A DNA stretch of 22,571 nucleotides from Cyanobacteria bacterium HKST-UBA02 (lineage in GTDB: Bacteria; Cyanobacteriota; Vampirovibrionia; Obscuribacterales; Obscuribacteraceae), in contig JAGQHH010000210.1 of assembly GCA_020431945.1 (NCBI GenBank), forward strand, positions 1-22,571, read 5' to 3'. Position numbers and translations under genes: made by a program. Shown here one piece after another: positions 8,004-15,238 of this stretch (within the stretch, counting starts at the first letter, position 1; each line of letters starts with the position of its first letter). The notes beneath the pieces are model-generated. The model was not told where the DNA came from. It did not search any database and saw only the letters and a program-made list of their open reading frames with translations.

Positions 8004-11000
8004 TCAAACGTTCTCGTGCTGCTTGTTCCACTCGGTGATCTCGCCCTGGATCGAGATGAAGGTCCCGTTGGCGATCTTGGCTCTGAGTTGATTCATCTCG
8101 AAGGAGTTGCCGACGGCTCCCTTCATGAAGATACCGGCGTTCGCTTCCATTCCGGCCACGCGCACAGCCTGAGCCTGAGCGGCACAACCGGTGGCCATCA
8201 TGCTGTCGAGAGTAGCCAGCTGATCGAAAGCTCCCAGTTGAATACACAGCGCCTTGGCTGCGGAGATCTGTCCGAGTCCGCCTTCGATTCGACCGAGCAT
8301 ACCAGCGACGTTGCCACCGGTTTTGCCGAGGGAGAGCGCTTCTAGAAATGCCGGCATCGCCACGGTCCGGGCACCATTGACCTGAGATTCGACCGTCGCC
8401 TCGGCCTGAGCTTCGGTCATGCCGCCGTGCAGATAGGTAGAGTCGTCACCGCCCCAGCTACTAGAACTGTAGTCGTAGACACTATGTCCCTGATAATCGG
8501 TGATATTACCATTGCTTCCGTATGTGAATCCGGAATCGAAATCAGTGTAGTTGCCGCTGGAATCGGTGCGCGAATAGACAGTCTGGACTCCACTGTCGTT
8601 GATCGTGAAGTCATGCCCGTCAGGATCCACACCCGTGATTCCCTGACTGGTGACGGTTACTTCCTGACCGGTCGGGTTGCCTTCACTGTCTAGCTTGACC
8701 TGCTTGGTCTCGCCATTCTGGGTAACAGTCTTATACTTGGTGCCATCAGGAAGGGTCGTATCCGTGGTTACTACGTTGTCCGGCCCAATTGTGGTTACGG
8801 CCAACGGTCCCCTGACCACTAGGCCCTGGGTGCCATTTTCGACCTTGACCTGGCTGGAGAGATCGACAGTCTTTCCATCATGATTCTGGAACAGCCCTGT
8901 TTCAGGGTTGTATCGGTAGTTATCGCCCTGGTGACCGAATAGCGGTCTGCCGTCTTCGCCGAGCTCGATGGCGACTACGCCACCATACCGCCCGGTGATT
9001 ACCATATATTTCTTGCCGTCAATCTCAGCGGTCTGGTGCGCCTCTCCGTCATTGGTCTGACCGGAGAGTGTGTCTGGTTTGAGACCCAACCTGCTCACTT
9101 CGTCGGCTGCTGCCTCCGGAGTAGCATTATTGGCGCTTATCAGGCGACCCTGATCCATATCGAGATTTGTCTCGGTACCATCGCTGTTTCTAATCTTGAT
9201 GGTGGCCTGACCGTTAGTGTGCTCGGTCATCACATAGGTCCGATTCTTACCATCATCGCCTGCGACCGTGCGGCTCCATTCGATCGGTCCATCACCGACC
9301 TGTTTCACTCGCGTGTTGTCGGAAGGATTGTTCTTGTCGTTGGGAAGATCGACCGTGACGCTGATCACCTTGCCGTCAGCATCCTTGGTCACTGTCCGGC
9401 TTATACCGGTGGCATCGTCTACCTCGGTGACCGCTCTATTGCCGTTAGGTGCCGGCACATCGCTCACCTGCCTGCCGAATGGCTTTTTGGCGTCGAGAGC
9501 CGTCCTGACTTGCTCCGGCGACACATCTCCAGAGATGAATACTTCTTTTTGAACGGTATCGATATTCTCGCGCTGGCTGATCCTGGCAGCCTGCTCACCG
9601 GTGATCTCGAACTTCTCGCCACGATTGACCTTGCTGAGGACTTCCGCTTCCACGTCTCCGAAAGCGGCCCGTGCCGTACCGTCTTTGTTCTGTTTGAGAA
9701 CGCCGTCATTGGCTATCCAGGTCTTGTTGCCATCCTTGTCCACCTGGCTGATGATCGTGCCGTTCTTATCTCTGAGGGTAATGTTGCCATTGGAATCTTC
9801 GACCCGAACCATTCCGCTTTCCTGATGGACATCTATAAAGGATCCGGTTTTGGAGTCATAGGTCGTCCGGACACCATCTATAAAAGGATTGTCGACGAAC
9901 TCCTTGGCGAGATCATAGTTCTCGATTCTGCCCTTGAGAGCATTATCAACCTGGTCAGCGGGTAGATCGGAGCCGTGCTGCAAGAGGCTGCTGGTAGCCT
10001 CATCAAAACGCTGTTTTTCTGCATCCACAGCGCTGCCTGACTCGGCAGGCGTCGCCACATTGGCCCCATCGGCGATAGAGTACTTGCCATCACTGGTCTT
10101 CAATACTGTCTTGTCGGAAAAATTCCAGACTGTTTTGCCATCCTGGTCACGGACGACGGTGGTTCCGTCAGGCAATTCGACGGCAACTTTGCCGTCCCCT
10201 GACTCGAACCGCTTCACACCGGTATCTTTGTCCACATCGATCCAGACATCTTTGTCGGAATCATAAGTGGTATCCATATTCTTGCCATAGAACGGCGTAT
10301 CGAGAGCTTTGTTTACCTGAGCCAGATCGACGTCGCCTGTAAGCCGGCTCTTGATAGCAGCCTCGGCATCGCTATCGGACACTTCTTTCCACGGATTTTG
10401 ATCTTCCGAGAAGGTCTCCTGACGCAGAGCGTCGCTTATCCGGGTCAAAGTCTCGGCAGCATGCAACCGGGCCATCTCGGCGCCACCGAAGGATGCCTTG
10501 ATTTCGCCCCCATCTGCCGGCTTCGAAATGGCGCCGTCCTTGAACTTCCAGACCTCATTGCCGTCCTTGTCCCGGCTGATCACCGTCCCGTCCTTGAGAG
10601 TCAATTGCACACTGCCATCGACATTCTCGACCCGCGTCATGCCGCTCTTTTCGTCGGTATCTATGAAAGCGCCGTTGGACTCGTCGTAAGTAAATTTGGA
10701 ATCAGGATTCTTCCAGGGCTCTTTCAAGAAAGAATTGACCGAATCCAGACTTGTTCCTTCAGGAAGCCTGTCGGACACCAATTTGTCGGAATCCTCCTGG
10801 GAGACTACCTGCCCGTCCTTGAGCACATCACTGAGATGCGTAGCAGCACGCTCGGTGGAGTCGGATATTGCTTTGCTCAGATCCTGCTCTGCCATGAGGT
10901 TCTGCAGGAATTGGTTCTCCGATTTCATGAAGCCGTCGTACCAATCGCCCATCGTGTCGAGAGGATGATTCCAGAGGTCGATGGCCTCATCGAGGGCTGC

Positions 11001-11516
11001 AGAGCCAGCATCGGACACCGTGGAGACCATGGAGGTGAATCCGTCTTTCAAGCTGCCAAAAATAGACTTCGAGCCCTTCTCCACCATTCCCGGCTGATCG
11101 GCACCGGCTTCCGGACCGTCGTCCCGGACTTCGCTGGTGACCGCTATGGCAGGAATAGTACCGTCAGCCACAAGCTTGGCCTGGACTTCAGGCGAGGCGG
11201 TATTGGCTACGACGCCGCCATTCTCCAGGGTCTGGCGAACTTCCGCCTGGGCAGTGCTCTCCCCGGAATGATCGTCGCCGTCGGCGCCGTCATGATGCTC
11301 GCCTGCATCGGCGGTGGCGGCGGCAGCAGCATTGCCGTCATTGTTGGTTCCGGGATGGCCCTGGGCCTGTTGAACTTCGCTGAGACCGGCTGTAGAAGCC
11401 TTGTCCTTCTCGACTTTGGCGTCGCCCTGATTGCCGGCCGCAGACGTGGAATCACCGCCAGGAGTGGTGGTCTTCTTGGCGGTATCTTGGTCGGATTGTG
11501 GGGCTGCGTTAGTCAC
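8004..11516 (-). CDS. Large Gly/Asp-rich repeat protein A, unknown function
   Basis: A 1170-residue acidic protein that I do not recognise. Order of parts: a low-complexity Ala/Asp/Thr N-terminus (1-95, His/Asp-rich at 72-86); the motif DGPEAGADQPGMVE (133-146), followed by an amphipathic helical stretch; three roughly 90-residue repeats starting near 241, 380 and 517; a long beta-rich section of Asp-Gly turns (690-1020); and a C-terminal helical domain (1029-1170). Motif, repeat and C-terminal domain recur in the neighbouring paralogue at 11686-13914. There is no signal peptide, membrane helix or catalytic motif. The start is GTG 11516 with AGGGA 8 nt upstream. The repeats resemble the beta-hairpin 'DG' repeats of surface or secreted proteins, but location and role are inference. 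A conserved 49-bp element lies 63 bp upstream of the start. Confidence 0.9.
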   Translation of the reverse strand: MTNAAPQSDQDTAKKTTTPGGDSTSAAGNQGDAKVEKDKASTAGLSEVQQAQGHPGTNNDGNAAAAATADAGEHHDGADGDDHSGESTAQAEVRQTLENGGVVANTASPEVQAKLVADGTIPAIAVTSEVRDDGPEAGADQPGMVEKGSKSIFGSLKDGFTSMVSTVSDAGSAALDEAIDLWNHPLDTMGDWYDGFMKSENQFLQNLMAEQDLSKAISDSTERAATHLSDVLKDGQVVSQEDSDKLVSDRLPEGTSLDSVNSFLKEPWKNPDSKFTYDESNGAFIDTDEKSGMTRVENVDGSVQLTLKDGTVISRDKDGNEVWKFKDGAISKPADGGEIKASFGGAEMARLHAAETLTRISDALRQETFSEDQNPWKEVSDSDAEAAIKSRLTGDVDLAQVNKALDTPFYGKNMDTTYDSDKDVWIDVDKDTGVKRFESGDGKVAVELPDGTTVVRDQDGKTVWNFSDKTVLKTSDGKYSIADGANVATPAESGSAVDAEKQRFDEATSSLLQHGSDLPADQVDNALKGRIENYDLAKEFVDNPFIDGVRTTYDSKTGSFIDVHQESGMVRVEDSNGNITLRDKNGTIISQVDKDGNKTWIANDGVLKQNKDGTARAAFGDVEAEVLSKVNRGEKFEITGEQAARISQRENIDTVQKEVFISGDVSPEQVRTALDAKKPFGRQVSDVPAPNGNRAVTEVDDATGISRTVTKDADGKVISVTVDLPNDKNNPSDNTRVKQVGDGPIEWSRTVAGDDGKNRTYVMTEHTNGQATIKIRNSDGTETNLDMDQGRLISANNATPEAAADEVSRLGLKPDTLSGQTNDGEAHQTAEIDGKKYMVITGRYGGVVAIELGEDGRPLFGHQGDNYRYNPETGLFQNHDGKTVDLSSQVKVENGTQGLVVRGPLAVTTIGPDNVVTTDTTLPDGTKYKTVTQNGETKQVKLDSEGNPTGQEVTVTSQGITGVDPDGHDFTINDSGVQTVYSRTDSSGNYTDFDSGFTYGSNGNITDYQGHSVYDYSSSSWGGDDSTYLHGGMTEAQAEATVESQVNGARTVAMPAFLEALSLGKTGGNVAGMLGRIEGGLGQISAAKALCIQLGAFDQLATLDSMMATGCAAQAQAVRVAGMEANAGIFMKGAVGNSFEMNQLRAKIANGTFISIQGEITEWNKQHENV
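9699..10796 (-). repeat. Three tandem protein repeats within protein A
   Basis: Three copies encode a short helix plus a beta section: residues about 241-330, 380-470 and 517-606, with a period near 138 residues including variable spacers. Shared features are a TYD-S turn, an FID/WID strand, 'SGM-RVE' or 'TGVKRFE', then 'DG-V-L-DGT-ISRDKDGN--W'. The copies are diverged at DNA level, so the duplication is old. One related unit occurs in the paralogue (its residues 240-305). Boundaries were set by eye. Confidence 0.75.
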
Positions 11517-11579
11517 AGGTTGATTCCCTGAAACGGGCTATCGAATGGCTTTTGAATTGGATGAGGGAAAACTTATATT

Positions 11580-11628
11580 TAGTAAGTGAGTCTATTGTCA
11601 AGCACGCAAACACCAATGTCAAGGAGCA
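11580..11628 (-). promoter_or_regulatory. Conserved 49-bp upstream module of protein A gene
   Basis: On the minus strand this reads TGCTCCTTGACATT, 10 variable bases, TGCTTGACAAT, 6 variable bases, ACTTACTA. The same three blocks recur with identical spacing at 13958-14006 before the paralogue. The two TTGACA copies start 21 bp apart, about two helical turns. The distal TTGACA with 17 bp spacing to GACAAT is one possible promoter. The proximal TTGACA with 18 bp spacing to TATAAG is another, present only here. The leader to GTG 11516 is 63 nt. Confidence 0.65.
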
Positions 11629-11685
11629 TTTGCGGGAATTACGTAGTCGCCGGGGCAAGAATTAATCTTTCAAAAGCAACCGGGC

Positions 11686-13914
11686 TCAGACGATCATCTC
11701 GGCATGGCCGTTTCGCGTATCCCAGTTTTTCATCTCGTCCAGGACGCTGATGGTGAAAGTGCCGCCGGTAGACAGTTTTGCCCGCAGACCGTTGAGCATC
11801 ATGCCCTGGCCCACACCGCCGCCTTCCATATAAAGACCCATGGTGCTATCCATGGTCGCCTGACGGTCACTCTGGGCATTGGCAGCAAGACCGGTGGAAA
11901 GCATGCTGTCCAGGACGCCTATCTGGTCAACGGCTCCCAGAGACAGACAGAGAGATTTGGCCTGGTCGATCTGACCGATACCGGCCGAGATCATGCCTTT
12001 CATATTGGTCATATCGCCGCCGGTCTGTCCGCAGGACAGAGCAGACAGGAAGGCCGGCATCGCCACTGTCCTGGCTTCGTTGACTTCGCCCTGGACGGTG
12101 CTCTGGGCCTGCTCGGGGCTCATGCCGCCGTTATAGAAATAATCGTAGGAGTCGGTGCCCCAGCCGCTTCCGTACCAGAGGCTGTCCGAAGCAGTGAAGA
12201 TGGCATCACCATCCATGTTGAAGATGTCACCCAGTCCATCGATCTTGAGACCGTTGGCGTCCATGGTGACATCGTCACCTTTGTAGTGGAAGCCGTCGCT
12301 AAAACCGTCGCCGGTATCGGGGTTGAATTGACCGATTTCCTTGCCGTCACGGTCTTTCCACACTAAATTGCCGGTTTCGGGGTCACGGGTGATGGTATAG
12401 CCATCCGAATTGCCGATACCGGGCTGGCCTTCGTTGCCCCGAATATCGTGGAGGGTATGAGGAGCATTGTTGCGGTCGTCGTCCCGGGCGTACTTCTCTC
12501 CGGGAGGCTCGGCATCGGGTCCGGTATAAGCATCGGGGGCGACGCCTTCCGAGACGATGTGACTGCCGTCATCATTGGCATCGGCGGAGATTCTGTGTTT
12601 GCCGCCATGGTGGCCGTGGGCCCAGCCATGTCTGTGGTCGCGACCGATGGTGAGACCGCCGATGGTGGTGTCTCCGGTCTGGGGATCGGTCTGGAGACCC
12701 AGGTCTCCGGCAGGTTTGCCGTCTTCGCCCACCAGGGTGCCGGTGTTATCGAAGTGATAACGCTGGCCGTTGACATAGAGCTCTGCCTGACCCGACTGCT
12801 TGTCTATGGTCATGACGTGCCCGTCACCGTCGGAGGTGAACCATTTGTCCTCGGTCTCGCCGACACCTTCGGAAAGCCCGTGCTTGGTGATATCGAAGTT
12901 GTTGCCGGTATCCTGCTCGACATGAGCACCGTTGTCGTCCGCCACGGTTACACCGTCTACAATGCCGGACCAGCGACCGCGACCTTCGTGATTGAGGACG
13001 CTATAAGTACCGTCGTCATTCTTGAAGCGCCATTGCTCCGAGCTGATCTCGCCGTTTTCATCGCGCTGACGGGTAACCACCGAGCCGTCGGACATTCTCA
13101 GAACAACCGAGCGACCATCGGCTGACTCGATCCGCTCGAAGCCCGTATCCGGATCGGTCTGGATCTTGTCGCCGTTGGGGTTGGTCTTGGTGACCACATG
13201 ATCTCCCTTGAGACCATTGCCGAGAGCATCCATTACCTGGCCGAATTTGCCTCGATCGCTGGCTCCGCTGGGGATGTCCATGTCACCGATCTTGCCTTCG
13301 ACGAATTCTTTGCCTTCCTTGCCATGCAACTGCTGGACTTTGTCCTTGTTGGCGTCTAGCAAGTCCTGACCGGCATCATTGCTGACGGCTGCAAGATCAG
13401 AGGCGGACTTGATGTCTTGCTCCGGATCGCCACTAATACCGAGCCAGTCGCCGGCAGTGTCATAGAAGTCGTCCCAGCCTTCGGACATGGAGTCGAGAGC
13501 TGAGGTGGCGGAGTCTTTCAGCGTGCTTACAGCCCCGGCAGCCCAGTCGCCCATACGTCCGAAGACTGTCCTGGAACCATCTTCCACCATACCGGGTTGA
13601 TCGCCGCCGGCCTCGGGTCCATCGCCCTTCTTGTCGGTGGATACATCACCGGTGGTGAGGAGATTCTCGGCGCTGGGAAAACCGTTCTGGACCGCTACTT
13701 CGTTGGCGGCCTGGTTGGTGGCGGCGGTATCTTGCCCGTTCTTGTCGCCGCTCTTGGCCTTCATCTCGTTGAAAGCTTCGTTGGCGCCATTCTGGGAGGC
13801 ATTGTCGCGATGCTGAGACGCAACATCTTCGTGCCGTTCGGCACCCTGATGCGCGTTCTCCTGACCTTTGCCAGGATCTTTCTTGACTTCGGCTTCTTGA
13901 CCTTGACCTGCCAC
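11686..13914 (-). CDS. Large Gly/Asp-rich repeat protein B, paralogue of A, unknown function
   Basis: A 742-residue acidic protein related to its downstream neighbour at both ends. The N-terminus is a charged low-complexity stretch (1-90, Gln/Glu/Lys/Asn). It is followed by DGPEAGGDQPGMVE (98-111) and an amphipathic helical region with two GDW motifs. A single copy of the DG beta-hairpin repeat spans about 240-305. Further beta turns follow, with a His-rich patch at 424-440 (six His in 14 residues). A C-terminal helical domain (596-742) begins GGMSPEQAQ and includes EARTVAMPAFLSAL and GQIDQAKSLCLSLGA. About half its positions match protein A by eye. There is no signal peptide, membrane segment or enzyme motif. 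The start is GTG 13914 with GAGGGG 7 nt upstream. The 169-bp gap to gene A contains that gene's own upstream module, so the two may be transcribed separately. Confidence 0.9.
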   Translation of the reverse strand: MAGQGQEAEVKKDPGKGQENAHQGAERHEDVASQHRDNASQNGANEAFNEMKAKSGDKNGQDTAATNQAANEVAVQNGFPSAENLLTTGDVSTDKKGDGPEAGGDQPGMVEDGSRTVFGRMGDWAAGAVSTLKDSATSALDSMSEGWDDFYDTAGDWLGISGDPEQDIKSASDLAAVSNDAGQDLLDANKDKVQQLHGKEGKEFVEGKIGDMDIPSGASDRGKFGQVMDALGNGLKGDHVVTKTNPNGDKIQTDPDTGFERIESADGRSVVLRMSDGSVVTRQRDENGEISSEQWRFKNDDGTYSVLNHEGRGRWSGIVDGVTVADDNGAHVEQDTGNNFDITKHGLSEGVGETEDKWFTSDGDGHVMTIDKQSGQAELYVNGQRYHFDNTGTLVGEDGKPAGDLGLQTDPQTGDTTIGGLTIGRDHRHGWAHGHHGGKHRISADANDDGSHIVSEGVAPDAYTGPDAEPPGEKYARDDDRNNAPHTLHDIRGNEGQPGIGNSDGYTITRDPETGNLVWKDRDGKEIGQFNPDTGDGFSDGFHYKGDDVTMDANGLKIDGLGDIFNMDGDAIFTASDSLWYGSGWGTDSYDYFYNGGMSPEQAQSTVQGEVNEARTVAMPAFLSALSCGQTGGDMTNMKGMISAGIGQIDQAKSLCLSLGAVDQIGVLDSMLSTGLAANAQSDRQATMDSTMGLYMEGGGVGQGMMLNGLRAKLSTGGTFTISVLDEMKNWDTRNGHAEMIV

Positions 13915-13957
13915 TGGCGAACCCCTCGGGCGGCAATGAAAATCTGAAAACGGGTAC

Positions 13958-14006
13958 TAGTAAGTCCGTATATTGTCAAGCAGTTTCAGGGCAATGTCAA
14001 GGAGCA
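13958..14006 (-). promoter_or_regulatory. Conserved 49-bp upstream module of protein B gene
   Basis: Blocks of 14, 11 and 8 bases are identical to those at 11580-11628, separated by spacers of 10 and 6 bases that have diverged (38 of 49 bases match overall). Conservation of blocks and of spacing, with drift between them, points to protein binding rather than a recent DNA duplication. The distal TTGACA, 17 bp, GACAAT pair is kept; the downstream TATAAG seen before gene A is not. The leader to GTG 13914 is 43 nt. Confidence 0.65.
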
Positions 14007-14249
14007 ACCGGGTTAACTCTTGCCTGGCGGCGTCCTTCAACGAAAATTTAATCTACTTAACCAGGCAAATCTCTGGCCCACCGGAGAGATATCTTGCCGG
14101 CAAGCCCGAGATGGCTGCATTAAATACAATAGAGAGCGAATACCCATCCCCGGAACATCTATTGGCAGGGGTCGAGAGGATGCAATACCGGGGACCGATC
14201 GGCCAAAATAGCAACGAATATCTACTAATAGGAAGCCCAGCGACCGACC
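14007..14249. other. Intergenic region between divergent genes, no gene supported
   Basis: Together with the module at 13958-14006 this forms a 335-bp gap between protein B (minus) and the lipoprotein (plus). A TACAAT at 14125-14130 could serve as a -10 for the lipoprotein gene, but no -35 stands at 16-18 bp. Short plus-strand frames here run into the lipoprotein gene in the wrong frame and have no ribosome site. No terminator-like hairpin was seen. Confidence 0.5.
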
Positions 14250-15233
14250 ATGACCAGACTCCGAGGCAAGCCAGGAAAAGTGACAGCCCTACTGTCTTTC
14301 TTGCTTTTTGCAGTCCTGGTCTCGACTCTTCTTGGTTCCTGCGACCTGCTCAAGAAAGTCACCGGAGGCAGCGGGATTCCGGGCACAGGACCGGGCAAAG
14401 GACCGGCCACAGCAGCCGGGCCTGCCGGAAGCAAACCACCGGCAGACGACGTCGACCCCAAAATCAAAGACAAAATGGCCGGTTACTGGAACCTGGGCTA
14501 CCAGCTCAATGACAATGTATACACATCGAGCATCAAGCTCAGCCAGAACGGTCTTACTTTCTCAGGAGAAGGCACCGACGATGAGACGAGCAAGCCTTTC
14601 ACCATCGAGCAGGGTCAGATCCAGGGCAATCAAGTAATTTTCTTCAAGCATTACGACCAACCCAATAACCGCCGCCAGACGCCGGTGGAATACACCGGCA
14701 CCCTGGACGTGGAAGGCGTACCTTATATGAAAGGCGATTTCATCGTCGCCATGAACGGCGAGCATATGTCCGGGGTCTGGGAAGCCGAGAAGCAACAGGA
14801 CGGATCCTCGAACAATCCCGGCAGCAAGGGTCCCTCAGAGCCGGCCGGGAAGGAGGAGACTCCCCAGCCGGCGGTGAAACCTCCGGATCATGCTCCGGAC
14901 CTCTCGGGAAAATGGACCGCCGGCTTCGAATACAAGTTCAAGACCATCCAGTCCACCATGTGGCTCGAGCAGCACGGAGATAAGCTCAGCGGTCACGGCG
15001 TCGATCACAATACCGGTGAGAAATTCGCTATCGAGAAAGGCTGGTATGCCTTCCCGAAAGTGACAATCATCAGGAAATATCCCCGCATCAAAGGAAAGAA
15101 CGGGGTGGTTCCGGAGCACACCATAATCTTCAAGGCTGAAGTGAACTGGGTCTCGGACAAGGACTACCAGGGCCCCTATATGTCAGGCAAGACAGACGGG
15201 GGCGGCAACTGGGAAGCCCAGCTGGTCCGTTAG
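14250..15233 (+). CDS. Lipoprotein with two copies of a beta-rich domain
   Basis: A 327-residue protein with a clear lipoprotein signal: basic n-region (MTRLRGKPGK), hydrophobic core 11-28, and lipobox LLGSC with Cys31 as the lipidated residue. A Gly/Pro/Ala tether (37-68) follows. Residues 76-181 and 218-326 are two related beta-rich domains. Each begins with GYWNLGY or GKWTAGF, continues through FSGEGTD or LSGHGVD and PFTIEQGQ or KFAIEKGW, and ends MSGVWEAE or GGNWEAQ. A Pro-rich linker (187-217) separates them. The pattern recalls small beta-barrel or lipocalin-like domains, but no family is recognised. The ATG at 14250 is preferred over GTG 14280 because only the longer form has the basic n-region. 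Its ribosome site is poor (AGGAAG 14 nt upstream). The gene lies beside the large proteins A/B, and a functional link is untested. Confidence 0.85.
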   Translation: MTRLRGKPGKVTALLSFLLFAVLVSTLLGSCDLLKKVTGGSGIPGTGPGKGPATAAGPAGSKPPADDVDPKIKDKMAGYWNLGYQLNDNVYTSSIKLSQNGLTFSGEGTDDETSKPFTIEQGQIQGNQVIFFKHYDQPNNRRQTPVEYTGTLDVEGVPYMKGDFIVAMNGEHMSGVWEAEKQQDGSSNNPGSKGPSEPAGKEETPQPAVKPPDHAPDLSGKWTAGFEYKFKTIQSTMWLEQHGDKLSGHGVDHNTGEKFAIEKGWYAFPKVTIIRKYPRIKGKNGVVPEHTIIFKAEVNWVSDKDYQGPYMSGKTDGGGNWEAQLVR

Positions 15234-15238
15234 ATAAT

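Noticed and set aside
7996..8015. Inverted repeat (7-bp arms with one mismatch) between convergent genes as a terminator
   Set aside because: It has no T-tract on either strand, and the stem is short and lies mostly within coding sequence.
9036..9965. 309-residue plus-strand frame opposite protein A
   Set aside because: It looks hydrophobic and protein-like, but the complement of Asp-Gly codons gives Ile/Val/Leu by necessity. The minus frame is open for 1170 codons and has a paralogue.
10398..11531. 377-residue plus-strand frame opposite the 5' end of protein A
   Set aside because: It is a shadow of the same kind: it runs through the conserved repeats and the shared N-terminal motif of the minus-strand gene.
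11686..13914. RHS/YD-repeat polymorphic toxin
   Set aside because: There are no YD repeats, RHS core signature or immunity-like gene, and the C-terminus is conserved with the paralogue rather than variable as toxin tips are.
14125..14130. TACAAT as a promoter for the lipoprotein
   Set aside because: No -35 hexamer stands at 16-18 bp; the nearest TTGCCG is 25 bp away.
13973..14512. Plus-strand frame spanning the intergenic region into the lipoprotein gene
   Set aside because: It overlaps the lipoprotein in a different frame, has no ribosome site, and its latter half is basic low-complexity sequence.
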